Shown: in pieces, positions 27,492 to 37,274 of the stretch
Layout of the letters: every line of letters begins with the position of its first letter
Position numbering within the stretch: the stretch's first letter is position 1
Source of the DNA: Microbacterium sp. MYb54
GTDB taxonomy: Bacteria > Actinomycetota > Actinomycetes > Actinomycetales > Microbacteriaceae
Reading direction: 5' to 3'
Assembly: GCF_002979515.1 (NCBI RefSeq)
Contig: NZ_PCPA01000004.1
Coordinates: forward strand, 186,001 to 250,000
DNA: 64,000 bases
Translations under genes and position numbers: made by a program
Notes under the pieces: model-generated
What the model was told of the DNA's origin: nothing
Database searches by the model: none
Seen by the model: only the letters and a program-made list of their open reading frames with translations

Positions 27492-28783
27492 CAGCGACGC
27501 TCCTCCTCGTCGCCGCCGTGCTGCTGGTGGCGTTCGGCGGTCTCATGTCGGCGATAGACGCCGCCTACGGCGTCACCTCGCGCGCCGGCCTCGCCGACAT
27601 GGCGACGCAAGGGCGCAGAGCGAAGGCTCTGGGTCGGATCGCTGGCGACCTCGATGCGCACGTGAACGCGGTCGCCTTCATCCGTGTGCTGGCTGAGGTC
27701 ACCGCTGCGGTTCTCGTCACGGTCGCGTTCACGATCCTCATCGACAACAACTGGTGGGCGATGCTCGCCGCCGCGGTCCTCATGACCGCGATCACGTTCG
27801 TGCTGGTGGGGGCGAGTCCGCGATCGTTCGGACGTCAGCACGCCGAGGCGATGATCCGCGGCACCGCGTCCATCGTGCGCGGGCTTCGCATCTTCCTCGG
27901 TCCGCTCGCCCAGGGACTCGTGCTGCTCGGCAACCGGGTCACCCCTGGTACCGGTCGCAGCTCCTTCACCAGCGAGGACCAGCTGCTCAGCATGGTCGAC
28001 GAGGCTGCCTCGAACGACCTCATCGAGGAGGATGACCGTGACCTCATCCACTCGGTGTTCGACTTCACGGACCAGTTCGTCCGGGCCGTCATGGTGCCCC
28101 GCACCGAGATGGTGACGGTGGATGCCACTGCGACCACCGATGAGGCGATGTCCCTGTTCCTGAATCGTGGCGTGTCCCGGATGCCGGTCGTCGACGACGA
28201 TGCCGACGACGTGGTGGGTGTGCTGTACCTCAAGGACCTCGTGCAGTTCGCCTACCGTGACGACAGCGCCTGGCGCGCGGCATCCGTCCGTCCGATCGCC
28301 CGACCGGCGACCTTCGTCCCGGAGTCGATGCGCGCGGAGACGCTCCTGCAGCAGATGAAGCGCGATGCCGTGCACGTGTGCCTCGTGATCGACGAGCACG
28401 GCGGGATCTCCGGGCTCGTGACCCTGGAGGACCTGATCGAGGAACTCGTCGGGGAGATCTCCGACGAGTACGATCAGGTATCGGCGGAATTCGTCGATCT
28501 AGGTCACGGACGATACCGCGTGAGCGCCCGGCTCTCGCTCGAAGACGTGGGCGATCTTTTCGGTCTCGAGCTCGAGGACGAGGATGTCGACTCGATCGGC
28601 GGCTTGCTCGGCAAGGCGCTGGGACAGGTACCGCAGCCCGGTGCGACAGCGACGCTGGATGGTCTGGTCCTCACGGGCGGGGCATCCCGTGGTCGTGGGC
28701 GAGGTATCGCGACGGTGTTCGTGGAACGTGCGGCGGGGGAACCCGACGCTTCGCAGGATGAAGGAGATCGAGACGATGACTGA
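27488..28783 (+). CDS. CNNM/CorC-type membrane protein with CBS domains
   Basis: The 431-residue protein has an N-terminal membrane domain (three to four helices, residues 1-130), tandem CBS domains (around 195-320; RTEMVTVDATATTDEAMSLF, VIDEHGGISGLVTLEDLIEE) and a CorC/HlyC C-terminal domain (DISDEYDQVSAEF-type region onward). These are often annotated as hemolysins. Current evidence links them to magnesium/cobalt efflux, with CBS domains sensing ATP-Mg. The N-terminal domain is short on conserved motifs compared with typical DUF21 proteins. It is coupled to ybeY by ATGA and overlaps era by eight bases. Confidence 0.85.
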   Translation: MTATLLLVAAVLLVAFGGLMSAIDAAYGVTSRAGLADMATQGRRAKALGRIAGDLDAHVNAVAFIRVLAEVTAAVLVTVAFTILIDNNWWAMLAAAVLMTAITFVLVGASPRSFGRQHAEAMIRGTASIVRGLRIFLGPLAQGLVLLGNRVTPGTGRSSFTSEDQLLSMVDEAASNDLIEEDDRDLIHSVFDFTDQFVRAVMVPRTEMVTVDATATTDEAMSLFLNRGVSRMPVVDDDADDVVGVLYLKDLVQFAYRDDSAWRAASVRPIARPATFVPESMRAETLLQQMKRDAVHVCLVIDEHGGISGLVTLEDLIEELVGEISDEYDQVSAEFVDLGHGRYRVSARLSLEDVGDLFGLELEDEDVDSIGGLLGKALGQVPQPGATATLDGLVLTGGASRGRGRGIATVFVERAAGEPDASQDEGDRDDD

Positions 28784-29672
28784 CGACACTCGAAGCGGGT
28801 TCGTGACATTCGTCGGCCGCCCCAACGTCGGGAAGTCGACCCTGACGAACGCACTCGTCGGCGAGAAGATCGCCATCACCAGCGAGAAGCCGCAGACCAC
28901 CCGGCGGGCGATCCGCGGCATCGTGAACCGTCCTGAGGGTCAGCTCGTGATCGTCGACACCCCCGGAATCCACAAGCCGCGCACCCTGCTCGGCGAGCGG
29001 CTGAACGATCTCGTCGAGCAGGTGCTGGGCGACGTCGACGTCATCGGCTTCTGCGTACCGGCGAACGAGAAGGTCGGACCCGGTGACCGGCGGATCGCCG
29101 CGTCGCTCGACGGCTACGCCCGCGCGAAGAAGATCGCGATCGTGACGAAGATGGATGCCGCCGGGCGAGATGAGGTCACTGCACGGCTGCTCGAGGTCGA
29201 TGCGCTGCGTGAGGACTGGGCCGCGGTCATTCCGCTCTCCGCCCTGACGCACGAGCAGCTCGACGTGCTCTCCGACGAGATCCTCACGCTGATGCCGAAG
29301 GGACCGGCGCTGTATCCGGAGGGGATCACGACAGACGAGTCCCAGGAAGACCGCATCGCGGAGATGATCCGCGAAGCCGCCCTTGAGGGCGTGCGCGACG
29401 AACTCCCGCACTCGATCGCCGTCGTCATCGACGACATCGCGCCGCGCGAGGGCACCGACCTGACCGACGTGCACGCCTCGATCGTGGTGGAGCGCGACAG
29501 CCAGAAGGCGATCATCATCGGGCACAAGGGCAAGCGGCTCAGCGAGGTGGGAGCGCGAGCTCGCGCTGGTATCGAGGAGCTGCTGGGGACACGAGTGTTC
29601 CTGGGCCTGCACGTCAAGGTCGCGAAGGAATGGCAGCGCGATCCGAAGCAGCTCGGCCGGCTCGGCTTCTGA
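28776..29672 (+). CDS. era: GTPase Era
   Basis: The 298-residue protein has G1 GRPNVGKST (residues 14-22), the Era switch TSEKPQTTRR, G3 DTPGIHKP, G4 TKMDAAG and a C-terminal KH domain (IIIGHKGKRLSEVG). It binds the 3' end of 16S rRNA in 30S assembly. ATG 28776 has AAGGAG nine bases upstream; an in-frame ATG at 28758 lies before that site. It is the last gene of the phoH-ybeY-CBS-era cluster. Confidence 0.96.
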   Translation: MTDDTRSGFVTFVGRPNVGKSTLTNALVGEKIAITSEKPQTTRRAIRGIVNRPEGQLVIVDTPGIHKPRTLLGERLNDLVEQVLGDVDVIGFCVPANEKVGPGDRRIAASLDGYARAKKIAIVTKMDAAGRDEVTARLLEVDALREDWAAVIPLSALTHEQLDVLSDEILTLMPKGPALYPEGITTDESQEDRIAEMIREAALEGVRDELPHSIAVVIDDIAPREGTDLTDVHASIVVERDSQKAIIIGHKGKRLSEVGARARAGIEELLGTRVFLGLHVKVAKEWQRDPKQLGRLGF

Positions 29673-29726
29673 GATGAGCTCGGGCACCACGTCGATGGCG
29701 GCGGGAAGACCGCCGACCCCGGCGAC

Positions 29727-30254
29727 ATGAGCGTTCGCAGCGAAGACCCGAATCCGCTGCGAAACGAGGTCTTCACCCGAGTGTTCGACGAGCATTGGGC
29801 GGCAGTTCGGCACCACATCGAGGGTGTCGTCGGTGACGAGGACGAGGTCACCGAGATCGTCTCCGAGGTGTTCCTGTACGCCTGGTCGCGGCTCCGACCC
29901 GCACGACCGCCCGGCAGGGTCTGGCTGCTGCGTGCCGCGGACCGGCGTCTACGGTCTCGCTCCGGTCGCGCATCCACGCCGCACGGTGCTCTGGATGCCG
30001 TTCACTGGGGGGTGTCGGGCGAGGAGGAGCGGCCAGGTCATATCGGCCGCATCGAGGTCGTTCGGGCTTTGGCTGTCCTCACCCCGCCTCAACGGCGTAT
30101 CATCATGCTCACGTACTGGGATGGACTCGCGGTGGGGGAGATCGCGGAGTTGTTGCGCGCTTCTGAGTCACGGGTACGAAAGACGCTGAGCCGCGCGCAG
30201 GACCGCCTGCGCGAGGAGCTGGGCCTGGAGGGGCTGATAACGGGTGATGACTGA
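29727..30254 (+). CDS. RNA polymerase sigma factor, ECF type
   Basis: The 175-residue protein resembles an extracytoplasmic-function sigma factor. A weak region 2 covers residues about 15-70 (FTRVFDEHWAAVRHHIEGVV, VTEIVSEVFLYAWSRL), and region 4 is clear at about 115-160 (LTPPQRRIIMLTYWDGLAVG with EIAELLRASESRVRKTLSRA). Region 4 supports -35 recognition. The next gene overlaps it by 11 bases and encodes a membrane-anchored protein that may restrain it. No own target promoter could be identified. The region 2 core is divergent, so promoter specificity is unknown. Confidence 0.82.
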   Translation: MSVRSEDPNPLRNEVFTRVFDEHWAAVRHHIEGVVGDEDEVTEIVSEVFLYAWSRLRPARPPGRVWLLRAADRRLRSRSGRASTPHGALDAVHWGVSGEEERPGHIGRIEVVRALAVLTPPQRRIIMLTYWDGLAVGEIAELLRASESRVRKTLSRAQDRLREELGLEGLITGDD

Positions 30255-31227
30255 GAACGCCGTGCTCGAGCGGATGCTGAGCGATGCCGACCCTGCACCG
30301 ACGCCGCGTGATGCGGCGCCTGACGCCCGGGCCCTCGCGACTCGCGACCGCATTCTCCGCACGGCTGGCGCGCCGAAGCGACGCCGCGCGCGGACGCTGG
30401 GCTGGACCGGCGGGCTCACGGCCGTTGCCGCATCCACTGCTCTCGCCATCGCCGTCTTCTCTCCGCAGGGTGCCGCCGTTGCAGGGACGCCATCGCCGCT
30501 CGACTTCAGCGGCTCGAGCACGGTTGCCCAGATCGTGGACAACGCCGGTGTGGCTCTCGCCGACTCACCCGGTCCCACAGCGCCTGCCCGCACCGTCAGG
30601 TCGGCCTCCTGGGGATTCGCCGTCGAAGTCGACGCGAAGACCACGACCGTCGTGCCGCAGCTCTCGACATTGACCTGGGAGCCGGACGGTTCGGGGCGGA
30701 TGACGATCATCGCCGGCGTTCCGTATGATCCCTCCGACGCGGTCGCCAGCAATGCTGCCGAGGTCACGAGCAGCGGAAAGGTCGTCACCGATCTCGTGAT
30801 GGCGCCTGGCGACTTCGAGAGCCCGTGGACGACCGTGCCCGGCGAGACGCGCGACGACATGGTCGAGATGCTCCGTGCGTTCGGGATGCCCGTCGACCCG
30901 ACGGCGTTCGACGTGGAGATGGCGGTCACAGCGGCCCTCGACCAGTGGACGCTGACGGATGCGCAGCACGAGGAGATGCTCCTCCTCCTCGAGGAGGCCG
31001 GTGGCGGCGACGCCCTGGGCACCACGACCGACAGGCTGGGCCGCGCGGTTACCGGGATCCGCGTGCAGTCGCCGGACGGTGCGGTGAGTGACCTGATCCT
31101 GGTGTCTCGTGAAACCGGGCGGATCGTCGGTGCCGAGCGCACCGTGCTGATCGCCGATGACGTTTTCCCCGCGGGCGCGATCATCTCCTACCGCATGTGG
31201 GACCTCGATGAGGGGACTGTTCGATGA
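30244..31227 (+). CDS. Membrane-anchored protein, probable anti-sigma factor or sigma partner (CU044_5270-like)
   Basis: The 327-residue protein has a charged cytoplasmic N terminus (to about residue 50, ending KRRRARTLGW), one transmembrane helix (about 51-77) and a large extracytoplasmic domain. The topology resembles CU044_5270-type proteins that accompany ECF sigma factors in actinobacteria. No zinc-binding anti-sigma motif (HxxxCxxC) is seen, so calling it an anti-sigma factor is inference from topology and overlap with the sigma gene. It starts GTG 30244 (ATG 30247 follows), and its stop overlaps the ATG of the secreted-protein gene. Confidence 0.65.
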   Translation: MMTENAVLERMLSDADPAPTPRDAAPDARALATRDRILRTAGAPKRRRARTLGWTGGLTAVAASTALAIAVFSPQGAAVAGTPSPLDFSGSSTVAQIVDNAGVALADSPGPTAPARTVRSASWGFAVEVDAKTTTVVPQLSTLTWEPDGSGRMTIIAGVPYDPSDAVASNAAEVTSSGKVVTDLVMAPGDFESPWTTVPGETRDDMVEMLRAFGMPVDPTAFDVEMAVTAALDQWTLTDAQHEEMLLLLEEAGGGDALGTTTDRLGRAVTGIRVQSPDGAVSDLILVSRETGRIVGAERTVLIADDVFPAGAIISYRMWDLDEGTVR

Positions 31228-31694
31228 AGCGCAGCACTCTTCTGGCCGCGGCCCTGCTGGGGCTGGTCATCACCCTGGGTGCGTCACCCGCGAATGCCGC
31301 CGTCGATGACCCCGAGGTCGATCCTCTGGTCGCTGCGGTGCTCGAGGAGGTGCCCGGTGGGGTGCTCATCGACGCGACGCACGCCGTGTGGCCCGAGCTG
31401 GGGATGGAGCTGAGCGTGCCTTCGGCGTCACGCATCACGGCGCGTTCCGTCGGGAGCTGTGCGACGGGGAAGATCTGCGCCTACAACGCGAGCTCGCTCG
31501 GCGGGGGATCGCTGACGTTCGCGACGTGCAGCGTGAGTACGGTCCCGTCGAGCTTCACGGTGAAGTCCGTGGCGAACGCGCGCAGCACCGGGTCCGTGCA
31601 GGTACGAAACGGAACCACGGTGCTCACGACGGTGAATGCCGGCACCTGGGGCAACGTCTCCGGCTCGGTGACCAACCTCCGCTGCCTCCTCTGA
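31224..31694 (+). CDS. Secreted protein, possible I36-type (beta/gamma-crystallin-like) domain
   Basis: The 156-residue product has a classical signal peptide (MKRSTLLAAALLGLVITLGA, then SPANA before a likely cleavage at 25/26), a short acidic region, and a C-terminal domain of about 85 residues with four cysteines (GSCATGKICAYNASSLGGGS, ATCSV, NLRCLL). The C..G.ICxY..SLGGG pattern recalls the peptidase-inhibitor I36/beta-gamma-crystallin fold, but the match is short. The gene is coupled (ATGA) to the sigma-partner gene. This suggests that the sigma factor and its partner regulate, or respond to, an envelope event involving this protein. No function is proven. Confidence 0.6.
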   Translation: MKRSTLLAAALLGLVITLGASPANAAVDDPEVDPLVAAVLEEVPGGVLIDATHAVWPELGMELSVPSASRITARSVGSCATGKICAYNASSLGGGSLTFATCSVSTVPSSFTVKSVANARSTGSVQVRNGTTVLTTVNAGTWGNVSGSVTNLRCLL

Positions 31695-31730
31695 GCGGTG
31701 TCGTCGTCGATGCTCGTCGGAGGGGTGCCC

Positions 31731-32666
31731 GTGGTGCAGCACTGGATCGCGACCGCGTGGGGTTCGCCTGACTGCTGGGAGTTCGTCGAGGAGTACCTGC
31801 CGGCGCCGGGCGCCGGTGAGGTCACGATCCGGGTGCACGCCGCGGGCGTGAACCCGGCGGACGCGAAGCATGTCGCATCCGAACGACCGGGTCTCGCGCT
31901 CCCGGTTCCCATCGGGTACGAGGTCTCCGGTGAGGTCAGCGCGATCGGGCCGGACACCCGGATCGGCTCAGGGGCTGCGGAGGTCGGTGACGAGGTCATC
32001 GCGTTCCGGGTGCGCGGAGGGTATGCGACGGAACTCACCGTCCCGGCGGAGAAGGTGTTCGCGAAGCCGACGACGCTGTCGCACCCGGAGGCGGCGAACC
32101 TCCTGCTCGTCGGGACGACCGCAGCCGAGATGCTCGCTGTCACGGGAGCGGCGCCCGGCGAGACGATCCTGCTCCACGGCGCCTCGGGTGCGGTGGGAGC
32201 GAGCGTGTTGCAGCAGGCGCGGCTGCGCGACGTCCGCGTCATCGGCACCGCGAGCCCTGAGCGCTTCGACGAAGTGCGGCGCTTCGGCGGCATCCCCGTG
32301 GCATACGGGCCCGGTCTCGCCGACCGCGTCGCCGTGCTGGCAGACGGGTCGATCGCCGCTGCGCTCGACGCCGTCGGCACCGATGAAGCGGTGGACACGT
32401 CGCTCGACCTGGTCGCGAACCGTGGGCGCATAGTGACGATCGCCGCCTTCGGACGCGCGGGAGCGGAGGGTATTCTCGCGATCGCCGGATCGATGCCGGA
32501 CAGCACCCGATTCCGTGACGAGGTGCGCGGTGAGCTCATCGCGCTGGCGCAGAACGGCGATCTCGTGGTGCCGGTGGCCGAGACGTTCCCGCTGGAGCGA
32601 GCGCGAGCCGCCCACCGGCTCCTGGCCACCGGCCACCCGGGAGGCAAGCTCGCGTTGATCCCGTAG
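31731..32666 (+). CDS. Zinc-independent MDR family NADP-dependent oxidoreductase (quinone reductase-like)
   Basis: The 311-residue protein matches medium-chain dehydrogenase/reductases: an N-terminal GroES-like part (GEVTIRVHAAGVNPADAKHV) and the Rossmann nucleotide fold, with TILLHGASGAVGASVLQQAR as glycine-rich loop. Zinc-binding cysteines of alcohol dehydrogenases are absent, which fits quinone oxidoreductase/zeta-crystallin members. The substrate is unknown. GTG 31731 has CGGAGGGG about six bases upstream; in-frame starts at 31698 and 31710 lie before it. It converges on the lipoprotein gene with one base between stops. Confidence 0.85.
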   Translation: MVQHWIATAWGSPDCWEFVEEYLPAPGAGEVTIRVHAAGVNPADAKHVASERPGLALPVPIGYEVSGEVSAIGPDTRIGSGAAEVGDEVIAFRVRGGYATELTVPAEKVFAKPTTLSHPEAANLLLVGTTAAEMLAVTGAAPGETILLHGASGAVGASVLQQARLRDVRVIGTASPERFDEVRRFGGIPVAYGPGLADRVAVLADGSIAAALDAVGTDEAVDTSLDLVANRGRIVTIAAFGRAGAEGILAIAGSMPDSTRFRDEVRGELIALAQNGDLVVPVAETFPLERARAAHRLLATGHPGGKLALIP

Positions 32667-32667
32667 T

Positions 32668-33315
32668 TCAGTCGATCTCGCGCAGTGCAGAGGTCACGAA
32701 CACCACGTCTTCGCCGAACTCCGCATCCGCGGCATCCTGCATCGTGCCGTCGTCCCACACGACGCTCAGCCAGACATAGCCGCGATCCGTGCCCACCGTG
32801 AGGGCTTCGGCGCCGAGTCGGGCGGAGATGTCGTCCTGGATCCGGGTGAGTTCCTCGGCGGGCGTCTTGCCCTCGACGCCGCCGGTGGGGTCTTCCGGAG
32901 CAATCGGGTCGTAGAGCGCGAGCATGATGGGCGGATCGGTGTTGGTCAGCCGATCACCGTCGTACGTCGCATACACGGCATACGTGCCCCAGGTGGTCTC
33001 GCCGCTGGTCTCGCTGCCTTCGACGCCATCCCACGACCAGTCATCGAGCGGTACTCCGCTGCACTGTGGAGGGAACGACTCCATGATCGCTCCCATGCAC
33101 AGCTGCACGTCGCCGGCGACGTCCAGCACGGTGCCGGTCCCGATGACGCGCCCTTCCGGCAGGTCCGGCTGGGCATTCTCGAGGCGTTGATCGGAGGGGA
33201 CGGTCGTGCTCGTCGGGGCCGCGGAGCTTCCCGGACCCGTCGCGCATGCGCTCAGGAGCAGGAGGCCGACGGTGGATGCCGCGGCGATGGACAGGCGACG
33301 CTGCGATGTGCTCAT
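32668..33315 (-). CDS. Putative lipoprotein of unknown function
   Basis: The 215-residue product has a type II signal sequence with lipobox LLSAC (Cys24) followed by a Gly/Ser/Thr linker and an acidic, Trp-containing extracytoplasmic domain. There are two further cysteines at QLCMGA and PQCSGV, which could form a disulfide. I do not recognise a family. Being alone on its strand, with no operon partner, gives no clue to role. Its start faces the leuA leader region. Confidence 0.7.
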   Translation of the reverse strand: MSTSQRRLSIAAASTVGLLLLSACATGPGSSAAPTSTTVPSDQRLENAQPDLPEGRVIGTGTVLDVAGDVQLCMGAIMESFPPQCSGVPLDDWSWDGVEGSETSGETTWGTYAVYATYDGDRLTNTDPPIMLALYDPIAPEDPTGGVEGKTPAEELTRIQDDISARLGAEALTVGTDRGYVWLSVVWDDGTMQDAADAEFGEDVVFVTSALREID

Positions 33316-33380
33316 ACCGGGGAGTGTCGTGAAGGCCGGGATCGTCTCACAGCTCGTCGAAACGGCCGAGGCATCCCTGC

Positions 33381-33386
33381 TACCAT
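33381..33386 (+). promoter_or_regulatory. -10 box (TACCAT) of the leuA operon leader
   Basis: TACCAT ends six bases (GACCAC) before the ATG of the leader peptide (33393), so the leader peptide is itself translated leaderlessly. No clear -35 consensus. Confidence 0.5.
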
Positions 33387-33392
33387 GACCAC

Positions 33393-33423
33393 ATGCCTTT
33401 CGGCGGTCTGCTTCTTCTTAGCT

Positions 33424-33440
<17 letters not shown>
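33393..33440 (+). CDS. leuL: leuA leader peptide (15 residues, four consecutive Leu codons)
   Basis: ATG 33393 opens a 15-residue frame, MPFGGLLLLSCRDES, ending in TAA. Four adjacent Leu codons followed by SCRDE match the leader peptides known before actinobacterial leuA genes; stalling at Leu codons when leucyl-tRNA is scarce is the accepted control logic. The last codons (TGC CGC GAC GAG) form one arm of the downstream stem, explaining the conserved CRDE. A -10 box stands six bases before the ATG. Confidence 0.85.
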
Positions 33441-35264
<1,824 letters not shown>

Positions 35265-35286
35265 TCACCGAGTCTGATCACCGTAG

Positions 35287-35323
35287 GGCGGCGGCCAGGA
35301 TCCCTGTGGATCCCGGCCGCCGT
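35287..35323 (+). terminator. Hairpin terminator after leuA
   Basis: GGCGGCGGCCAGGATCC and GGATCCCGGCCGCCG fold into a long GC-rich stem with the loop CTGT, 20 bases after the leuA stop. T-poor tail (TCGTCCGTT), so moderate confidence. Confidence 0.65.
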
Positions 35324-35338
35324 CGTCCGTTCAGCGGA

Positions 35339-35719
35339 TCACTCGATCCACTGCACCAACTGCCAGATGAGTCCGTTCGGATCCGCGAACTGGCAATAGC
35401 GCTCGCCCCAGGGCTCGGTCTCCGGGGGAGTGATGACTCGTGCTCCGGCATCCGCGATGCGCGCGAAGTCTCCATCGATGTCATCCACGACGAACACGAG
35501 CAGCGTGCCTTCTCCCGCGGAACCGGCGATCGCCTGCGGGCGGAATGTCGGCAGCCCGGTTTCGAGGAAGATGATGTTGGGTGGCGAGTCCGGGTGTTGC
35601 AGGGAGATGAAGCCTTCGGCGGACATCGCCTCCTCGAACCCGAAGTGGGTCATGGCGAACGACGCCGAAGCGGCTACGTCGGGGACGTTGAGCGAGATGG
35701 CGGTCTGGGTGATGTTCAT
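35339..35719 (-). CDS. Glyoxalase/bleomycin-resistance (VOC) superfamily protein
   Basis: The 126-residue protein has two beta-alpha-beta-beta-beta units typical of vicinal-oxygen-chelate enzymes: SLNVPDVAASASFAMTHFGF at the start and VVDDIDGDFARIADAG with YCQFADPNGLIWQLVQW at the end. The reaction cannot be told: dioxygenase, isomerase and antibiotic-binding members share this fold. ATG 35719 is preceded by AGGAGAGACC; a start five codons earlier is possible. It is divergent from a TetR regulator across 68 bases containing a dyad, and so may be its target. Confidence 0.82.
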   Translation of the reverse strand: MNITQTAISLNVPDVAASASFAMTHFGFEEAMSAEGFISLQHPDSPPNIIFLETGLPTFRPQAIAGSAGEGTLLVFVVDDIDGDFARIADAGARVITPPETEPWGERYCQFADPNGLIWQLVQWIE

Positions 35720-35735
35720 GGTCTCTCCTGTCATA

Positions 35736-35758
35736 AACTACGTACAACGTACAGAGTT
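35736..35758. promoter_or_regulatory. Imperfect dyad between divergent VOC and TetR genes, probable operator
   Basis: The arms AACT-x-x-GTAC and GTAC-x-x-AGTT are separated by three bases and arranged as an inverted repeat; CGTAC also occurs twice inside. The dyad sits between the divergent starts (35719 and 35788), where a TetR-family regulator commonly binds its own operator. Confidence 0.6.
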
Positions 35759-35787
35759 AAGCGAATGAACAGCGAGGATATTCCGAG

Positions 35788-36516
35788 ATGGCGAAGAATC
35801 TTGTGGATCTGCTCTGGCGCAACGACGCACCCGCCCGGCCGTTCGGCCGCCGTGGCCCACGGTCCCGGCACTCGACCGATGACGTGTTGGCCAGGGCGAT
35901 CGAGATCGCCGACGAAGGGGGATTGGACGCGCTGACGATCCGCGCTCTGGCACAGTCCCTCGAGCTCACTGCGATGTCGGTGTACACGCACGTCAACAGC
36001 CGCGCTGACCTGCTCGTGTTGATGATGGACGAGATGCACGCGCGGATGCTGGTGACTCCGATCGATGAAGCGGGGTGGCGTCGGCGGGTACGGGCCTTGG
36101 CTGAGGACAACCTCGCTCTGCTCCGCGCACACCCCTGGATGCTGGATGTCGAGGATCATCGGATCGCGCTCGGCCCTGGGACGATCGCGAAGTACGATCG
36201 CGAACTGCACGCGTTCGACGAGGCAGGGCTGTCTGATGTGGACCGTGACGCGGCGCTCTCCTTCGTCGTCGACTTCGTCGAGGCCGCGGCCTCGAGGATG
36301 CACGCGAGCGCGCGACGAGCGCAGTTCGGCCCGTTCTGGGCGGATGCAGGGCCGCGGCTGGCGAACTACCTCGGAGACGACCTTCCGCTCGCGCAGTCGG
36401 TCGGGCGGGCCGCCGGCGAGTCGATGGGCGGACCGTATGACGCCGAGGTCGCGTGGGAGTTCGGCCTGGCGCGTGTGCTCGACGGTCTGGCCGGCATCAT
36501 CTCGGAGCCGCGCTGA
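35788..36516 (+). CDS. TetR/AcrR family transcriptional regulator
   Basis: The 242-residue protein has an N-terminal helix-turn-helix at about residues 30-75 (VLARAIEIADEGGLDALTIR followed by ALAQSLELTAMSVYTHVNSR), then the helical ligand-binding domain of TetR_C type with AAASRMHASARRAQF. A 28-residue Arg-rich extension comes before the HTH. It is probably a repressor of the divergent VOC-family gene. The inducer is unknown. ATG 35788 is preceded by GAGGATATTCCG, which can be read either as a ribosome-binding site or as a -10 box. Confidence 0.85.
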   Translation: MAKNLVDLLWRNDAPARPFGRRGPRSRHSTDDVLARAIEIADEGGLDALTIRALAQSLELTAMSVYTHVNSRADLLVLMMDEMHARMLVTPIDEAGWRRRVRALAEDNLALLRAHPWMLDVEDHRIALGPGTIAKYDRELHAFDEAGLSDVDRDAALSFVVDFVEAAASRMHASARRAQFGPFWADAGPRLANYLGDDLPLAQSVGRAAGESMGGPYDAEVAWEFGLARVLDGLAGIISEPR

Positions 36517-36541
36517 AGGGTGAGTGCCGTGACCGAGGCGC

Positions 36542-37240
36542 TCAGCGGTCGGCGCTGGGCTTGACGATCGCGATGGCGCCCGTCTCGGCGGCGACCTTGC
36601 GGCGGTAGATGCGGCGCTGCTCCGGCAGGGAGACGTCGAAGGTGACGGCGAGGATGCGGATCACGGTGGTCACCGCGATGCCGACGATGGCCGCGATCGT
36701 GATGGGCATGCCCAGCGCCACGGCGATCACGATGAATGTGCAGCCTGCGCCGGCGGCGACCGCATAGAGCGAGCCGACGTGCATGATCGCAGTCGGCAGC
36801 CCCATCAGCATGTCGCGGAGCACGCTCCCGCCGACGGCTGCGCAGACGCCGATGAAGACCGCCGGTACCTCGGGGATGCCGAAGGCGAGGGCCTTACTCG
36901 TCCCGAAGGCGCCGAACATACCGATCACTACTGCGTCGAGCACGACGATCGCCGTGTTGAGGCGGGTGAAGAGTCCCGCGAGCAGCATGCCGAGGAGCGC
37001 CGCCCCACCCGCGGTGACCAGGTACCACTGGTTCTGGAGGGTCGCGGGTGTCTGTCCGAGCAAGATGTCGCGGATCAGACCGCCACCCATGCCGATCATG
37101 ATTCCGATGATCGCGACGCCGAGCCAGTCGAGGCGTCGCTGCCCCTGGAACCCGGATGCGAACATCGCGCCCTGGACCCCGCCGAGGCCGACGCCGAGCA
37201 GGTCCGCCCACAGCGGAATGGTGAAGAGCGGTTCGGTCAC
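36542..37240 (-). CDS. TRIC-type/UPF0126 membrane protein
   Basis: The 232-residue protein has seven hydrophobic helices in two similar halves with Gly-rich [13 protein letters not shown] and [12 protein letters not shown], the mark of the UPF0126 (TRIC channel) family. Bacterial members are cation channels or transporters; glycine permeability has been proposed for some. GTG 37240 is chosen because a GAGAAT -10-like box ends six bases upstream and homology begins there. It is divergent from recO with only 34 bases between the two start codons. Confidence 0.85.
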   Translation of the reverse strand: MTEPLFTIPLWADLLGVGLGGVQGAMFASGFQGQRRLDWLGVAIIGIMIGMGGGLIRDILLGQTPATLQNQWYLVTAGGAALLGMLLAGLFTRLNTAIVVLDAVVIGMFGAFGTSKALAFGIPEVPAVFIGVCAAVGGSVLRDMLMGLPTAIMHVGSLYAVAAGAGCTFIVIAVALGMPITIAAIVGIAVTTVIRILAVTFDVSLPEQRRIYRRKVAAETGAIAIVKPSADR

Positions 37241-37246
37241 GCGTCC

Positions 37247-37252
37247 ATTCTC
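37247..37252 (-). promoter_or_regulatory. -10-like box (GAGAAT) for the UPF0126 gene
   Basis: On the minus strand GAGAAT ends six bases before GTG 37240; leaderless spacing. Confidence 0.4.
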
Positions 37253-37262
37253 GCGCACAGAG

Positions 37263-37268
37263 GATAAT
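37263..37268 (+). promoter_or_regulatory. -10 box (GATAAT) for recO
   Basis: GATAAT ends six bases (CGAAGG) before GTG 37275; leaderless or nearly so. The two divergent -10 boxes here are only ten bases apart. Confidence 0.5.
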
Positions 37269-37274
37269 CGAAGG

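Noticed and set aside
31698..31730. Upstream starts for the oxidoreductase (31698 and 31710)
   Set aside because: They precede the CGGAGGGG ribosome-binding site; GTG 31731 lies at a good distance and fits the family N terminus.
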